A DNA stretch of 64,000 bases from Maratus speciosus (taxonomy: Eukaryota > Arthropoda > Arachnida > Araneae > Salticidae), in assembly GCA_963932465.1 (NCBI GenBank), contig OZ010788.1, positions 196,108,559-196,172,558 of the forward strand, written 5' to 3'. Shown in pieces: positions 23,390 through 34,744 of this stretch. Made by a program: the position numbers and the translations under genes. The notes below the pieces were generated by a model. The model was not told the DNA's origin, ran no database searches, and worked only from the letters and a program-made list of their open reading frames with translations. Each line of letters starts with the position of its first letter. Within the stretch, counting starts at the first letter, position 1.

Positions 23390-24504
23390 TTTAAATTTCA
23401 TGAGGTGTTTCGGTTGTTTCACAGAAAATAAATTATTTTTACTCTGCATTTCAAGTTTCTAATCCTAACAGTTCCAAAATAACTGTAATTTAGGACGTTT
23501 TCAGCTCATTTCACCTTTATAAATTTCGACTATTTTAGAAACCATTCTTAGAGAGCATTTACATCTTAAAAGTAACCACCATGTGAAGTTTCAAGTTTTT
23601 GGCCGCAGGAGTCTCACAGAAAAAACAATTTTAGAATGCTTTTGTTGTTTTGTTTTTACATTTCGAAATTTTTAGAAATTGTTCTGCTGCGAGTATTTAC
23701 GTCTTAAAAGTAACAGCCATATCAAATTTCAAGTTTCTGACCCTAACATAATTTTCCTAAAACATTGCAATTTAGAACGTTTTCCGTTCAATTCACCTTT
23801 TCAAAATTCGTACTTTTTAGAAGCCGCTCTTAGATTTATGTCTTAAAAGTAACTAAAAACTAAACTATCCCATGCTAAATCCCATACTAAATCCATTAAG
23901 GATCAAGGTCTACAGTGCCCAACTTTGTTTTCTTGACACTGGGCCTCGAGGTGCTATACAGCATATGTCCCGGTCACGTGGCCAGCCTAACGCTGAACCC
24001 TCAGTTCCCAAGCAAGCTTGGTACTCATTTTATCGAAACCGAAAGGTTGAAAGACTTGCCCACCTCGGAGCCGAACTCTGGACTTGTTGCTTGGTAGACA
24101 GACGCGCTAACCACTGCACTACTGGGCTTCCTTAAAAGATGCAAAATTTCAAATTTTTATCCCCAGCAATGTCACAGAAATCGTAATTTTAGGATGTTTT
24201 TTGTTCCTGCACCCTTTTAGATTTCAAAATTTAACTATTCTGTGCAAACATTAACGTCTGAAAAGTATCTGCCATGCCTAATTTCAAGCTTCTTACCCTA
24301 ATAGTCCCGAATAAATCGTAATTTTAGAACTTTTTAGTACGTTTACCGTTCATTAAACCCTTTTAATCTCGAAATTTTTTTAAGTGTTCATAGCGAGTAT
24401 TTACATCTTAAAAATAACCAACACATCAAATTTCAAGTTTCTAGCTCCAACTGTATTAAAGAACTCGCATTTTTAGAAAGTTTTTTTGCTCCTACACCCC
24501 CTTG

Positions 24505-24505
<1 letters not shown>
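23390..24505. repeat. Tandem repeat array, unit roughly 170-190 bases
   Basis: About five imperfect units share caaatttcaagtttctagc, gtaattttagaacgtttt and gagtatttacatcttaaaa followed by gtaac. A SINE (23850-24130) interrupts the array at a cttaaaag word. A poly-T run at about 24508-24540 follows. Confidence 0.75.
23850..24130 (-). repeat. tRNA-derived SINE, apparently full length
   Basis: On the minus strand it starts gcccagtagtgcagtggtta at 24127. The A box (tagtgcagtgg) and a B-box-like gagttcggctcc lie in a tRNA-like head. The body contains gagtaccaagcttgcttggg and ccgggacatatgctgtatag, and it ends in short repeats of gggatttag. CTTAAAAG flanks both sides (23842-23849, 24131-24138), which fits a target duplication, although this word is also part of the host repeat. 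The plus-strand frames at 23872-24135 are antisense shadows. Confidence 0.7.
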
Positions 24506-24541
<36 letters not shown>

Positions 24542-24784
24542 TACAAACATGAAATATAGACTATGTTCAAACAACATTTTCCTACCGTTATTTTTAAAAT
24601 CGGCTACGTAAGTTCCAGATACCCCTAGAAACAAATATACAAGCGTTACTTCTTTTAATATTAGTATATGTTTCGGTAAATAAAAAAAAAAAATTACATA
24701 ATTACAACATATCCTCTAGTAAAGAGATAAATTAAATATAATTGTTTTAGAAGAAGCGTCTTTATAAGTTTGTCTAAATAATGA

Positions 24785-25090
24785 CTTTACTCCAGGTTTG
24801 TCTGGTCATTATTATTCCTTCCAATTCTCTTTTTTGGCCCAGACACATTCTGTAAAGAAATTCGACAAAACCTTACTACCCTAAATAAATAAACCGTTCA
24901 CTCAAGCTTACAGCTTTTAAACAAAAGAAATTCTTTTGTGAGCCAGTCACACTGCTGAACGGCTTCTCCTTTCGGAAGTGTTTACTTTCTAGGGAATTGG
25001 AGACATGACATACAAACAGAAAGAGAGATGCCATCGCAATAGCGTTGTTCTGAGTTTAAATGTGTTTTACACCGAGATTTGCTTGTTTCT
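24785..25090. repeat. Dispersed repeat B, copy 1
   Basis: Matches 26270-26560 and 38395-38700 in the same orientation, sharing ctaccctaaataaataaacc, ttcactcaag, gaacggcttc and agagagatgccatc. Non-coding. Confidence 0.7.
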
Positions 25091-25394
25091 TCTGAGATTC
25101 AAAGAGGATTAAAAGATGTGAACAAAATTTGCTCAGCTCACTGGCGATTTCATTTGCAAATGTCCTTTTGTTTTATTTTTTATTTGATTGGGGGAAAAAA
25201 TCCAATTTAGTATTTTTACTTTCTTCTGTCTTTACAAGAAAAAAGTATTGGGTTCGCGAAAAATTTCGACTTCCGGTTTTCGATGGATTTATACGTTTTA
25301 GAAGATCCTGAACACGATTTGATAGTTTTTAGAAATTGTCTGTCTGTCACTCTGCCTGTCACTATGTCTGACAAAAATTTTGTAGGCGCTCAAG

Positions 25395-26000
25395 AACTGT
25401 CAAGATATTTCAATGTAATCTCAAGAACTAATGCACGGAATTTCACAAAACTTTGTATTCAGTTAGACCTTGATATAAACTGGTGCTGATAACTTTTTGG
25501 TGAAAATCGCCCAACAGATGGCGCTTCTAGGTTACATTTTTCACGATTTCTGCAATGGCTATATCTCAAGAACAATTGCACGAATTTTCATCAAACTTCA
25601 GATTCAGTTAATCCCTGATATAAATTAGTGCTGTTTAGTTTTTGGTGTAAATCGCCCAACAAATGGCGCTGTTATACTGTATTTTTCCTAATTCCTGCAA
25701 GTTGTATATCAAGAACTAATGCATGAATTTTCATCAAGCTAGCTTGAGATTCAGTTAGTCCCTGGCAAAAATTGGTCCTGATTAGTTTTTGGTGTAAATA
25801 CTCCAACAATGTGGTGCAAAATGGTTCAACAGGTGGTGCTGCTATGCAGAATTTTTTACGATTTCCGCAATAGCTCTATCTCAAAATGTAATGCATGGAT
25901 TTTCACCAAACTTCAGATTCAGTGAGAAGTTGACATAAGTTGTTGATTATTAGATTTTCGTTTAAATACTTAACCAGTGGCGCTGATATGCAGCATTTTT
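25395..26000. repeat. Tandem repeat, unit about 136 bases, about 4.5 copies
   Basis: Units share tatctcaagaactaatgcac, gaattttcatcaaacttcag, attcagttaatccctgatat and ggtgtaaatcgcccaacaga, then tggcgctg. Divergence between units is substantial. The plus-strand frame ending at 25489 runs into the first unit and is not considered a gene. Confidence 0.8.
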
Positions 26001-26269
26001 CAGGAAACCTTAACATGTATGAGCCAGAGGAAAGTTTTGGGATTGCCACATCCGAATAGTTTTGTTTGTTGTTAGTTTCTGCTTTCTTCTTTTCCTAGTA
26101 TTATAACAAATCATACAACTTCTTCAAACAGCCCCTAAGATCATTTCATATCATTTCAAAATAATTTTTTTAGACTATATTCTAGGCATATTCTGTAAAT
26201 AAATTCGAGAAAAACATAGTACCAAGGAATGTCCCAAAAGATTTATGATTAAAATAATTACAATAATTA

Positions 26270-26560
26270 CTCTCTTTCATATATGTGTATTCATTATTTT
26301 CCTTTAAAATTCTCTTTTTTGGCCCATACATTTCCTGTCATATTCTGTTAAAAAATTACAACAAAACTACACTACCCTAAATAAATAAAACATTCACTCA
26401 AGTGGACAAAGTTTAGGCTAAAGAAATAGTTTTATGAGACGGTCAAACTGTTCAATGATTTTCACCTTCCGAATACTTTCTAGGGAATAAAAGACACACA
26501 ATCTAAGAAGAGAGATGCCATCACACTGAATTGTCCAGATAAAGTTTAGATGCGTTACTT
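26270..26560. repeat. Dispersed repeat B, copy 2
   Basis: Same family as 24785-25090 and 38395-38700: ccctaaataaataaaacatt, tcactcaag, tttctagggaat, agagagatgccatca. Confidence 0.7.
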
Positions 26561-27250
26561 ACTTGGAGCACCGTTGAAAAAAATCTATTTTGTCGAATCT
26601 TTCAATGAAAAGAAGCAATAGAATATGAATTTCTATGGTTTTAAAAAATACAGACATTAGTTTATCATACGCATGGTATTAAACAAATTTTATTTTTAAA
26701 AAATGAAATTTTACATTTAAATAAAATAAAAAATGAGTTCGAAGCCAGTCGTCTGACGTATTAAATCTGTATTTACTGAATTATGGATTCATGAAAATTT
26801 CATCTTCTAAAGCATTTTTCGTGAATTTTTGAAACTACATTAGAAGATTTACATAATCATTTAACACATTTTAGAAGGATTGAAGGATTTAGAAGGACTA
26901 ATTAAATTTCAATTTATAGGAATTTTGTGCAATATTTATAACCCCACTCAAATCTTTTATTTTTAAATATTTTTCCTAGTATTTTGTAGGATTAGGAAAT
27001 GTACAAATATAATGTTCTTACAATAGAAATATAAAAATATTTCCGAATTAAAAAAAAAAAAAAAAAAAAAACACCCAACGCCAAGAAAGCTGAAAAGATA
27101 AAATGGCAAAAGAAATCATCCTTTTAAAAATATTTTTGTTTTGTGTAACCAATAATGCTTTCGGAATAGGATAAAATAATGCATCTATAACTCATTCTAA
27201 ATGGTATTACTACTAATCAATGTACTAAATAGATTTTATAATAAATTATT
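26561..27250. other. No recognised feature
   Basis: AT-rich, with a poly-A tract at about 27050-27071. No gene or repeat structure was seen. Confidence 0.45.
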
Positions 27251-27485
27251 TTAATGGCCCTTATAAGTACCGTCAGTAGATAAAGTGTTAAACTCGCCGG
27301 CCCTTCCGAATCCGCTAATCGATGCCTTAAACTTGTGGAATTTAGCTTTCATTTTTCCGGTGACATCTTCCGTGATCGGGTTTGTTACTGACATTTCGGG
27401 AAGTCTTGAAATCAAAGAGACCTCCGCTGGGCGTGCTCTGTCTTTTCCGTGAAGTAGCGGTGGTCGTAATGGTATATTTCCTTTA
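27251..27485 (-). CDS. Candidate terminal coding exon of an unrecognised gene
   Basis: About 78 codons on the minus strand end with TAA at 27251-27253. The block is clearly richer in G and C than the sequence on both sides, and its translation has the balanced composition of a real protein: LISRLPEMSVTNPITEDVTG, then KMKAKFHKFKASISGFGRAG and NTLSTDGTYKGH. An AG followed by GAAAT at about 27483 could be a splice acceptor, although its pyrimidine tract is weak. This would make it the last exon of a gene entering from the right. No AATAAA follows within 100 bases. I do not recognise the family. It could also be a retroelement or processed fragment. Confidence 0.35.
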
Positions 27486-27779
27486 ATAATAACTAATTGC
27501 ACAATTTCTTCAAAGAAACTTTGACATCATTTCAGATCATTTTAGCACCTAACTGTTAAGCCGAAATTACCTTTATAAAGATACTAAGTGGTAGAAACAT
27601 GTTGGTCGCTCTTAAATTACTTCATTGCTGTAGTCAAATAAATACTTACATTATCTCTATATAGTGTCCCCATATCTAACATGTGTCTCTAGGTTCCTGT
27701 AAAAATATGCAAGCTACTTTGAAATTTCAACACAGAAAAGCAATAATAAAAGAAATTAATAATTCACATTTTTTAACGT
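27486..27779. other. No recognised feature
   Basis: AT-rich flank of the candidate exon. No upstream exon was recognised here. Confidence 0.4.
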
Positions 27780-28521
27780 GATCTTAAATAGTACGCCTAT
27801 CACAAATGGAAGTCTAAACAAGAACGGAGAATCATGCGTCCAACATAGATGATGTAACACTTTCCAACACAGTCAAAATACTGTAATAAAACTTTATAGT
27901 TTATTAAGGTGAAAAATGTCTAAATAAACAATTTCGAAAATGATAACCCAATTACTAAAATTACCATCGACAGTCGGAAAAATATCCGAATTTTTGTGCA
28001 GCCCTGTATATGATCTGTAGATTTTTATGTATACTACGTAATGTGCTATAAGTTCAATTAAACACATAGTGCAGTTGAAAATTTCTATTCAGCGGTTTCC
28101 GTCAATAAATGAAAATGTACTTGAGACCTTTCGCAGTTCTGTATATGATCTATCGAATTTATACACACCAAGCAAAAAATAGTTAAATTTTAAAACGTAT
28201 ACCACAACTAAAAACGCGCTTTCAGATATTATTCTTCATAGGATCTACAGTAACCAAATACTTTTGTGTGTCCCTATAAATGAACAATAAATTATATGCA
28301 CACCAGATTTTACAATATGCACTTTATAGAACATTTCAGTGATATAAATAAATTTCGATATGTTTAAAACAGCGTATATCATTAAAATGCACCATAAACG
28401 ATATTTCCCCATAGGCTATAATGTAAAGGGATTCTTTTGAGTGTCCCTGTAAATGAACCATAAACGCTACACACTCCATTTTTAATACCGCACATACCAT
28501 CTTAAAACTCAATAACATGCA

Positions 28522-29416
28522 AAGTCTGCCCAGGAAGTAATGAGACTGAATTTTTCGCGCCAAATAGAAGGCCAAATGGACGCAGTTTGAGGACGGTACG
28601 TGTGGTGGGGGCCGTCAACTACAGAGTCTGGCACAAGTCAGTTGGCCTTGAGCCTTTGCAGAACACGGATCGCTCGTGAAGCAGACACGTCTTTTAAAGG
28701 GGTAGGTTTTCAGAATGCAATGGAATGTCGAGAAGCGATACGACATACAGTTTTTTGTAAAACTAAACAAATCGACTACTGAGACGATTGCTATGCTACA
28801 AGAAACCAGAGGGAAGGATTCTTTGTCCAAAACTCAAGTGGCACAAAGCTTTCAAAGACTGAATAGAGGACGTCGATAACGAACAACGTGCTAAGCGTCC
28901 ATCAAGTTCTCGAACTTCGAACAATGTGGCTAAAATTAAAGCTCTTTTGGACTCTGATCGTCGGATAAGAGTCCGAATGATAGCGGATTTACAAAACCAT
29001 TTGTTCATCAAATCGTCACTGAAGAACTTTAAATGCGGAAAATTTGTGCCACGTTGGTTCCAACACATCCTTCAAAGGGACTCAGTTCCTGGTAAAACAC
29101 AACATTGTAACGTTGTCCCAACCATCGTACAGCCCCGATCTGTCAACACCTGACTTTTTTCTATTCCCTCGGTTAAAATCTAGCTTAAAAGGTCATCGTT
29201 TTGAAAATCTGGAGAACTTGTGGGAAAACGTAACGCGCGTTTTAAACAGAATTCCAGTTGAAGACTTCCAGGCGGGCATAATTGGGTGGCAGAGTCGTTG
29301 GCGACCGTGTATTAATGCATTAGGAGGCTATTTTGAAGAATATTAAGTGTCTGTAAAATTACCTTCAAATAAACGAATTTTATGTAGTCAGTCTCTTTAC
29401 TTTCTGAACAGACCCT
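28522..29416 (+). mobile_element. Internally deleted mariner element
   Basis: The inverted ends are aagtctgcccaggaagtaat, then gagactga, on the left and the matching gggtctgttcagaaagtaaa, then gagactga, read inward from the right, differing at about 7 of 28 positions. The symmetry continues a few bases outward (atgca/tgcat). A clean TA duplication is not visible, probably because of decay. Full-length mariners are about 1.3 kb. This one is 0.9 kb because the centre of the transposase gene is deleted. Confidence 0.8.
28715..29346 (+). pseudogene. Mariner transposase, catalytic core deleted
   Basis: The ATG at 28715 starts MQWNVEKRYDIQFFVKLNKS, followed by LSKTQVAQSFQRLNRGR, the N-terminal helix-turn-helix DNA-binding region of mariner transposases. 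A frameshift then leads to VAKIKALLDSDRRIRVRMIA and, in another frame, HQIVTEEL and MRKICATLVP, the second helix-turn-helix and the linker before the catalytic domain. The next recognisable segment is already YSPDLSTPDFFLFPRLKSSL with the third aspartate, then a normal C-terminus ending GGYFEEY and TAA at 29344-29346. The first two aspartates are therefore lost by deletion, and there are several frameshifts. Non-functional. Confidence 0.85.
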
Positions 29417-29530
29417 GCATGTCAATTTCCTGACATTCTGACTATATTTACGCAAGTTAGAGCACGGACAAACAGGCAGACATACTGAACTCATAAACGC
29501 TTTTCAACCATGTTGGAAAGTATTAAAAAT

Positions 29531-29830
29531 AATGATGAGTGGTTTTATTGGCATAAAGATTTTTGGAAGAGTAAAAAAATAGCATTATGATACTAAAGTA
29601 AAATTGGAGATTTCTAAATTTGAAAAATGTATGTGGAACACACTTTTCAAATTTTTTGTCCTAAAAAGAAAATCTTTTTTATTATTTATTTCTATAATTG
29701 AATTTGAAAAAAAAAATTATAATTAGCGATGTTTGCCTCAGTAGAATCGGCAATATTTGGGCATTGCAAATAAAAAACCTACAAGATGAAAAAGAAGAAA
29801 AAATCCTGAATGTTATTTTTGTACAAAAAA
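29531..29830. other. No recognised feature
   Basis: AT-rich sequence between the family E copy and a Helitron relic. Nothing recognised. Confidence 0.4.
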
Positions 29831-29910
29831 AGGCCCCCTACGACTTTCGGTCACCAATCCTTGTTCAGACTCCACAGTGTCTAAAAACATGCTAATTTGT
29901 TCTGTTTTTA
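29831..29910 (-). mobile_element. Degenerate Helitron 3'-end fragment
   Basis: gccccctacgactttcggtc, then ttgttcagactccacag and catgctaatttgttctg, correspond base for base, with substitutions, to the 3' region of the Helitron at 20080 (gccccctacgagctacgctc, gttcagacaccgcag, gtacgctaatttgatcgg). The CTAG terminus is missing. Confidence 0.55.
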
Positions 29911-30479
29911 ACCTTTTGAGGGGCGAGTAATTGTGTTTCTATAATGTCGAGTTCACACCGGAATCTGCAAAAAGATTTATTGCAAAATAAGGAAAAGCAA
30001 TTTTACGACTTTTTTCTACCAAAGTTAGAAAAGTAAAATTCAATAATTTTTTTCTGGTGCAAAACTTCATTAATCGATATCCCACCATCCCTCAAGGGGT
30101 TTAAAGATGAAAGAAAAAGAGCTGCACAGGCACAAACTCAACGGCCATTTCAAAATAAATTTTATTTGAAGAAATGGGCTCAGTAGGCGAAATAAGGGTT
30201 ACCACTATTTCTACCGGTGCCAAATGACACCTTTTAAACTTTTGATTTATGAGTATTTTCCTTGTAATTTTTAAAGTTGATAAATACGAAAATAAGTCTT
30301 CAAGCTATTAAAACTAATGTGTGATTCTTTTAATCTAAAAATTATAAATAAAATAATCATAAATCGAAATATGTCATTTGTCACAGGTAGAAATACTGTT
30401 AAAAGCACTTTGATTAAAAATATATCATTGTTCTTCCCCAACGACCGCCCCCTCCCCCGTCTAAATAAGACAAAAGAAC
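29911..30479. other. No recognised feature
   Basis: AT-rich. The overlapping opposite-strand frames at 30271-30588 look like chance. The phrase agggttaccactatttctac resembles words in the GCCAA modules. Confidence 0.35.
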
Positions 30480-31370
30480 GAAAAATTATGCGTCCAGCAT
30501 AGTTTATGTAACACTTTCCAACACATTCAGAATACAGTAACAAAACTTCACAGTTTATTAAGTGAAACATAATGTCTAAATAAGCCACTTGAAAAACTCA
30601 TAACGCATTTGAAAACCTAATTTCTGCTATTACAATCAAAAATTGGAAAAATATTTTTCTTTTGTCTTTTTTGTGCAATCCTGTATATGATCTATAGATT
30701 TGTATGCATACTACATAGTATGTTAAAGTTAGTTCAGTTAAACGAATACAACAGTTGAAATTTTCCATTCAGCTATGTCCTCGAACAAACGAAATGTATT
30801 TGAGAAATTTTGTGCAGCCCTGTATATGATTTATAGAATTTATGCACACCAAGTAATATTTTAAAAAATATATTTCAGTTTAAAAACGTGTACTACAACT
30901 GAAAATGCACTTCCAGCAATTATTGTTCATATGCTTCAATTGTTCAATTTCTTCTGTAACCAAACTCCTTTGTGTGTCCCTGTAAATGAACAATAAATTT
31001 TATGCACACCCTACACTACAGTTAGCTCCGTGCAATACGCCTCCGTGGTATATATAAATTTCAGCATGTTTAAATGTGTAATAGCATTAAAATGTGCCGC
31101 AAACGATTTTTCCCCAAAGACCGTAATGTAACGGCATTATTTTGAGTGTATCTGTAAATGAACCGTAACTGCTACATTTTCAATACCGAACATGCCATAA
31201 TGATAGCGAGTGCCATAGTGAGAGATTTTATGGCAATAGGACTTTATTTACGCGATTTAGAGCATAGACATACAGACTAATGGCAGACAGACTGGCAGAC
31301 AGACGGACAGACAGACACACAGACAAATCGAATTCATAAACACTTTTGAACTTTGTTGTAAAGTGTTAAA
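30480..31370. repeat. Dispersed repeat family E copy, uninterrupted
   Basis: This is the best uninterrupted reference copy in the window. It runs from gcgtccagcatagtttatgt through ctgtatatgatctatagatt, two units with gt(g/a)tccctgtaaatgaac 172 bases apart (30975, 31147), and a CAGA-type microsatellite (31278-31325), to gaattcataaacacttttga and ttgttgtaaagtgtta. No protein is encoded. Confidence 0.65.
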
Positions 31371-31848
31371 AACACCTTTATTCATGCTCATTCTCAGTAA
31401 TGGTTACGAATTCTTTTGTTTAGCCCTCGATATGGCATTTAGAATTTATATACATCTCGTAGTGTGCTAAAATTTAATTACACTTAAAACGCATATCATA
31501 AATGTAAACGCCATATCAATTTCAATATGTTTGTAACCGAGTAACATCACTAAAATATTCCGTAAAAGATTTTTTTTTCATAACACATAATATAAAGGAA
31601 TACTTTTGAGTTTCCCTGTACGGGTACTGTAAGTGTTAAATGTAGCACATTCGACATTAAACACCTTCTAGTGCAACTCAATAATGTGTATAAAGTTCAT
31701 TAAGTTTAAGATTGTATAACACTGTTAAAATACACAGCAAATCATTTTCCCCCATATACCATAATGTATTGGAATACATTTGAGTATCTCTGTAAATGAA
31801 TCATGAATGCTACACAGTTCATTTTGAATACCAAACATGCTATGATAA

Positions 31849-32185
31849 ACTATTATTTTAGCACAATAAAACTGATTAATAAAGTTATCATACGAATTGA
31901 ATATTTCCGATCAGTTTGACCAATCAGTTTGATTGTGTTAAAATAATAGTTCGTCTACGTGTCCATCGTTTATATGGAGTTCCTTTACCTGCGGTTTATT
32001 CTGTTGAGCTGTCTACATGACAGACCAGATGTTACTACCAATAAGGTTATCTGAGCGAAATATGCTAGCTGGTTTTCGGCCCTGTTAGCTTAAATGGAAA
32101 AGCATTGGCCTTGTAAGCCAAGGATCTGGGTTCGATTCCCATCCTGGGCATTTTTTCGCTCAGTCGGAAATATTCAATTCATATG
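31849..32185. repeat. Nested inverted repeats surrounding a tRNA-Thr-like gene
   Basis: The first hairpin is ctattattttagcacaataa / ttgattgtgttaaaataatag (31849-31950). A second pair is gaattgaatatttccga (31894-31910) and its inverse (32164-32180). A third, perfect pair, ctgagcgaaa / tttcgctcag (32051-32060, 32154-32163), directly brackets the tRNA-like sequence. On the right the second and third pairs are contiguous, while on the left they are separated by about 140 bases. This suggests a tRNA-bearing foldback whose left arm was interrupted by another insertion. Confidence 0.6.
32079..32150 (+). tRNA. tRNA-Thr(UGU)-like gene or pseudogene
   Basis: The 72 bases fold as a cloverleaf. The D stem is gctt/aagc. 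The anticodon stem ttggc/gccaa encloses loop cttgtaa with anticodon TGT. The T loop ttcgatt sits on a stem with one mismatch. The acceptor pairs at five of seven positions (gccctgt against cctgggc). A box tagcttaaatgg and B box ggttcgattcc match the polymerase III consensus, and a TTTTTT terminator follows at once. The acceptor mismatches and its place inside inverted repeats favour a tRNA-derived pseudogene or SINE head over a working gene. Confidence 0.5.
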
Positions 32186-32427
32186 CTATGTTAAACCTCA
32201 GTAACGTAAATTAATTACATGTGAATCCAACTATATTTACTCAAGTTAGAGCACGGACAGACAGACAAACCGAATTCGCTTACACTTTTCAACTTTGTTG
32301 GAAAGTGTTGAAAAAAAACGTAAAGAGAAATCTAAGAAAAATTAATATGAACGGAAAAGTTTTTTGAAGATACGCCACTTTGTGAAATCTGAATAAGTTT
32401 TTTTTTTTAATCAAAATGGAATGTTTG

Positions 32428-32475
32428 ACAAATTACACTATATGAACTTTTTAAAGTTCATATACTGTAATTTGT
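32428..32475. repeat. Near-perfect 48-base palindrome
   Basis: acaaattacactatatgaac runs into its inverted copy with almost no loop (centre ttttaa) and one mismatch pair. Possibly a relic of a MITE end pair. Confidence 0.7.
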
Positions 32476-32479
32476 GATT

Positions 32480-33780
32480 GGATCAAGGTGGAATATTGCA
32501 TTTCGTCTTATGTTATTTTATTGGAAAGTTTCAACTTAAAAGAAGACGTGCATTTTCACCAGATAAAAATTTAAAGTTTATGATTTATAAATGCAAATGC
32601 ACGTGATTTGCTGAATATGGTGGGACTTTCACATATTTACCATTTACCTACTTTCACCATTTATTTAATGTTCAAAATAAATGTATTGACTTAAAAATAT
32701 TTTTAAATCTTGCATAAATTTTTTACCCGACTGCCAAGAAGGGTTATGTGTTTCACACGTATCTGGGTATGTGGATTTCTTTATACCTTCGAAACATCCC
32801 AATGGCTGGATGGGTTTTAATGAATGGGGTCTCTATCGATTCGTCGTAACCGTCCGATGGTTATAAGCTATGTTTTGTTTTTAAAAATTCGAAATGGCGG
32901 CCTTAAAATACAAAATGGTGGTAGAGACGAAAAAATTTTTTACGCACCATATTGAGTGGCATATCATTGGATAGATCTTTCAAAATGAAGACGATGTTTC
33001 ATTGACTATTTTACAGTCAGAAGCTCCGTTAAAATATTATACAACATGGAAGTTGTGTATGTATTGTGGATCTCTAGCTTTACTACAACTCTAGCCTTCA
33101 TAAACATCTATAAGCCTCATCAAAACAGCGTTCATAGATAGGAACTAACAATTAAACACAACTTAAAATTCATCAATACAAGTAAATGAAAAAAATAGGT
33201 ATTTAATATAAAAAATAGTTTCACATTGATGTGAAATAATTAATTAGTTCGCTTTTTGCGCAGTCGGATTTTTTTATTTTTTAAATTTAATTTTTACTTG
33301 TTTTCATCATGTTTTTCATTTTCAATATTCATTACATTGTTTGGAAACATTATTATTCCAGATTTTTAAATTGTAGCAACTGCAAATAAAAGACATCTAT
33401 TTGAAAAAGCTGAATTTATTCTCAATTCGGGTACTAAATTTCTAGAAAAAAAAATCAAAATTAAAACGAAAAAATAACCAAATTTTAAAAAATGATAGAA
33501 CACCGCATAGCATAATCCTAGTCAAGTGCTATCCTAGTCCTAGGATCGCTATGTTTATTGCTATTTATTAATTAAATTGCTATGTAATTCCTTCCATAAA
33601 ACTTATGTATCTGAACTATCATGGCCTATTTCGACATCGCTTAAACTAATTCTTCAATTTAAAAACTTGTTACTTCAACATTTTATCACGCATTTCTCTA
33701 TAAAGCAACAAGTTTTCGCGTTGTTAAATACAAATGTCTTTGCAATATAAGCTAAGAAAATAAAGATACTGTACAGATTC
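32480..33780. other. No recognised feature
   Basis: AT-rich with some GC-richer phrases (32730-32940, such as cgactgccaagaagggttat) but no gene, RNA or repeat boundary that I can support. Confidence 0.4.
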
Positions 33781-33910
33781 CGACAGAGGCAGTTAAACGG
33801 ACAGAAACAACACATAATCGACAGAGGCGGTTTAACCGGCAGATACAACACATAATCGACAGAGGCGGTTAAACCGACAGATACAACACATAATCGACAG
33901 AGGCGGTTTA
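33781..33910. repeat. 38-base tandem repeat, about 3.4 copies
   Basis: The unit cgacagaggcggttaaaccg, then acagatacaacacataat, starts at 33781, 33819, 33857 and 33895 with one to three differences per copy. The minus-strand frame 33675-33941 is an artefact of it. Confidence 0.9.
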
Positions 33911-34744
33911 CAGTGGTCTTTTTCTGAAACTTAGCAAGCAAAAATTATTTACTCTGGACAATTAAATGTGGGACTTTTATTTATCATTTTAGACATTGAA
34001 AAAGTACCTAAATATTTTTTCCAACACTTAATTAATGTTGTTATTTTAAAATATAAAATGTATTTGTTCTACAAAAGACTAATATGATTGCCTAGCTTTC
34101 GTCTCAGTTTAAAGAAAAAAGTTTTAACCACAAATTATAATTGAAAATACATAATCAAAATCTTACAGCTTAAATATAAATAATCACACAATTATTACAT
34201 ACAAATATATATAAATGAGAAATATAGGTAAAGTTTCATTTTACATATTTAATAAATATGTATTACGGAACGTGTGCTATCATTAATTCATCTATTGAAA
34301 ATCAACAAACTGCTTTCAAATGATTCAACACAACGAAAAACAAATTATTAAATTATATTATTCAAAAATATTATTTACAGCTTTTTTGTTGATAAAATAA
34401 TTGTAAAATTACTACATGAGAAGCATCAAATACCTTCTTTGTAAATATCTCGTAATAAAACTTGATGACCCAAAACTAATCTATTTATTGTATGGCTTAC
34501 TAAATATTGAACTGAGTCTTCTGCTGAAACATTTAGGTATAATCCTTTAGGGTAGCAATTTCTTTTTTCTAACAATAATTTGTCATAATTTGGAAAAATT
34601 CTCACTTGATGTTCCTTATTTATTTTATTTAATTTTATTTAATTTTTTAATTATTTTATTATTATTATTATTATTCATAGATATATATTGTTGCTTGGAC
34701 TTTTTTCCACCCCTTCAATAAATAATGCAAGAGCTCGAGTAGAA
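33911..34744. other. No recognised feature
   Basis: AT-rich. 34622-34677 is a T/A microsatellite (tttta and tta units). Confidence 0.45.

Larger units (their letters stand above)
27780..29530. repeat. Dispersed repeat family E copy, split by a mariner element
   Basis: Shared words are gcagccctgtatatgatct, atttatacacaccaag and gtgtccctgtaaatgaacca. The last word is repeated 173 bases apart (28268 and 28441), as it is in the copies at 30975/31147 and 31612/31785. After the mariner (28522-29416), the family's end resumes with atgtcaatttcctgac, tatatttacgcaagttagag and accatgttggaaagtatt. Confidence 0.65.
31400..32310. repeat. Dispersed repeat family E copy with inverted-repeat insert
   Basis: The copy starts near agccctcgatatggcattta. 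It has the paired units at 31612 and 31785 and resumes after the insert (about 31849-32190) with attacatgtgaatccaacta, cagacagacaaaccgaattc and tttgttggaaagtgttg. Confidence 0.6.

Noticed and set aside
23872..24135. 87-codon and 60-codon plus-strand frames with balanced composition
   Set aside because: They are the antisense of a tRNA-derived SINE, whose GC-richer sequence explains the protein-like look.
25129..25489. Two overlapping plus-strand frames with some protein-like stretches
   Set aside because: The second frame runs into a 136-base tandem repeat whose other units do not keep the frame open, and no family is recognisable.
28600..29153. Several overlapping frames on both strands in the mariner element
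   Set aside because: Only the plus-strand fragments that align to known mariner motifs were kept. The minus-strand frames are shadows.
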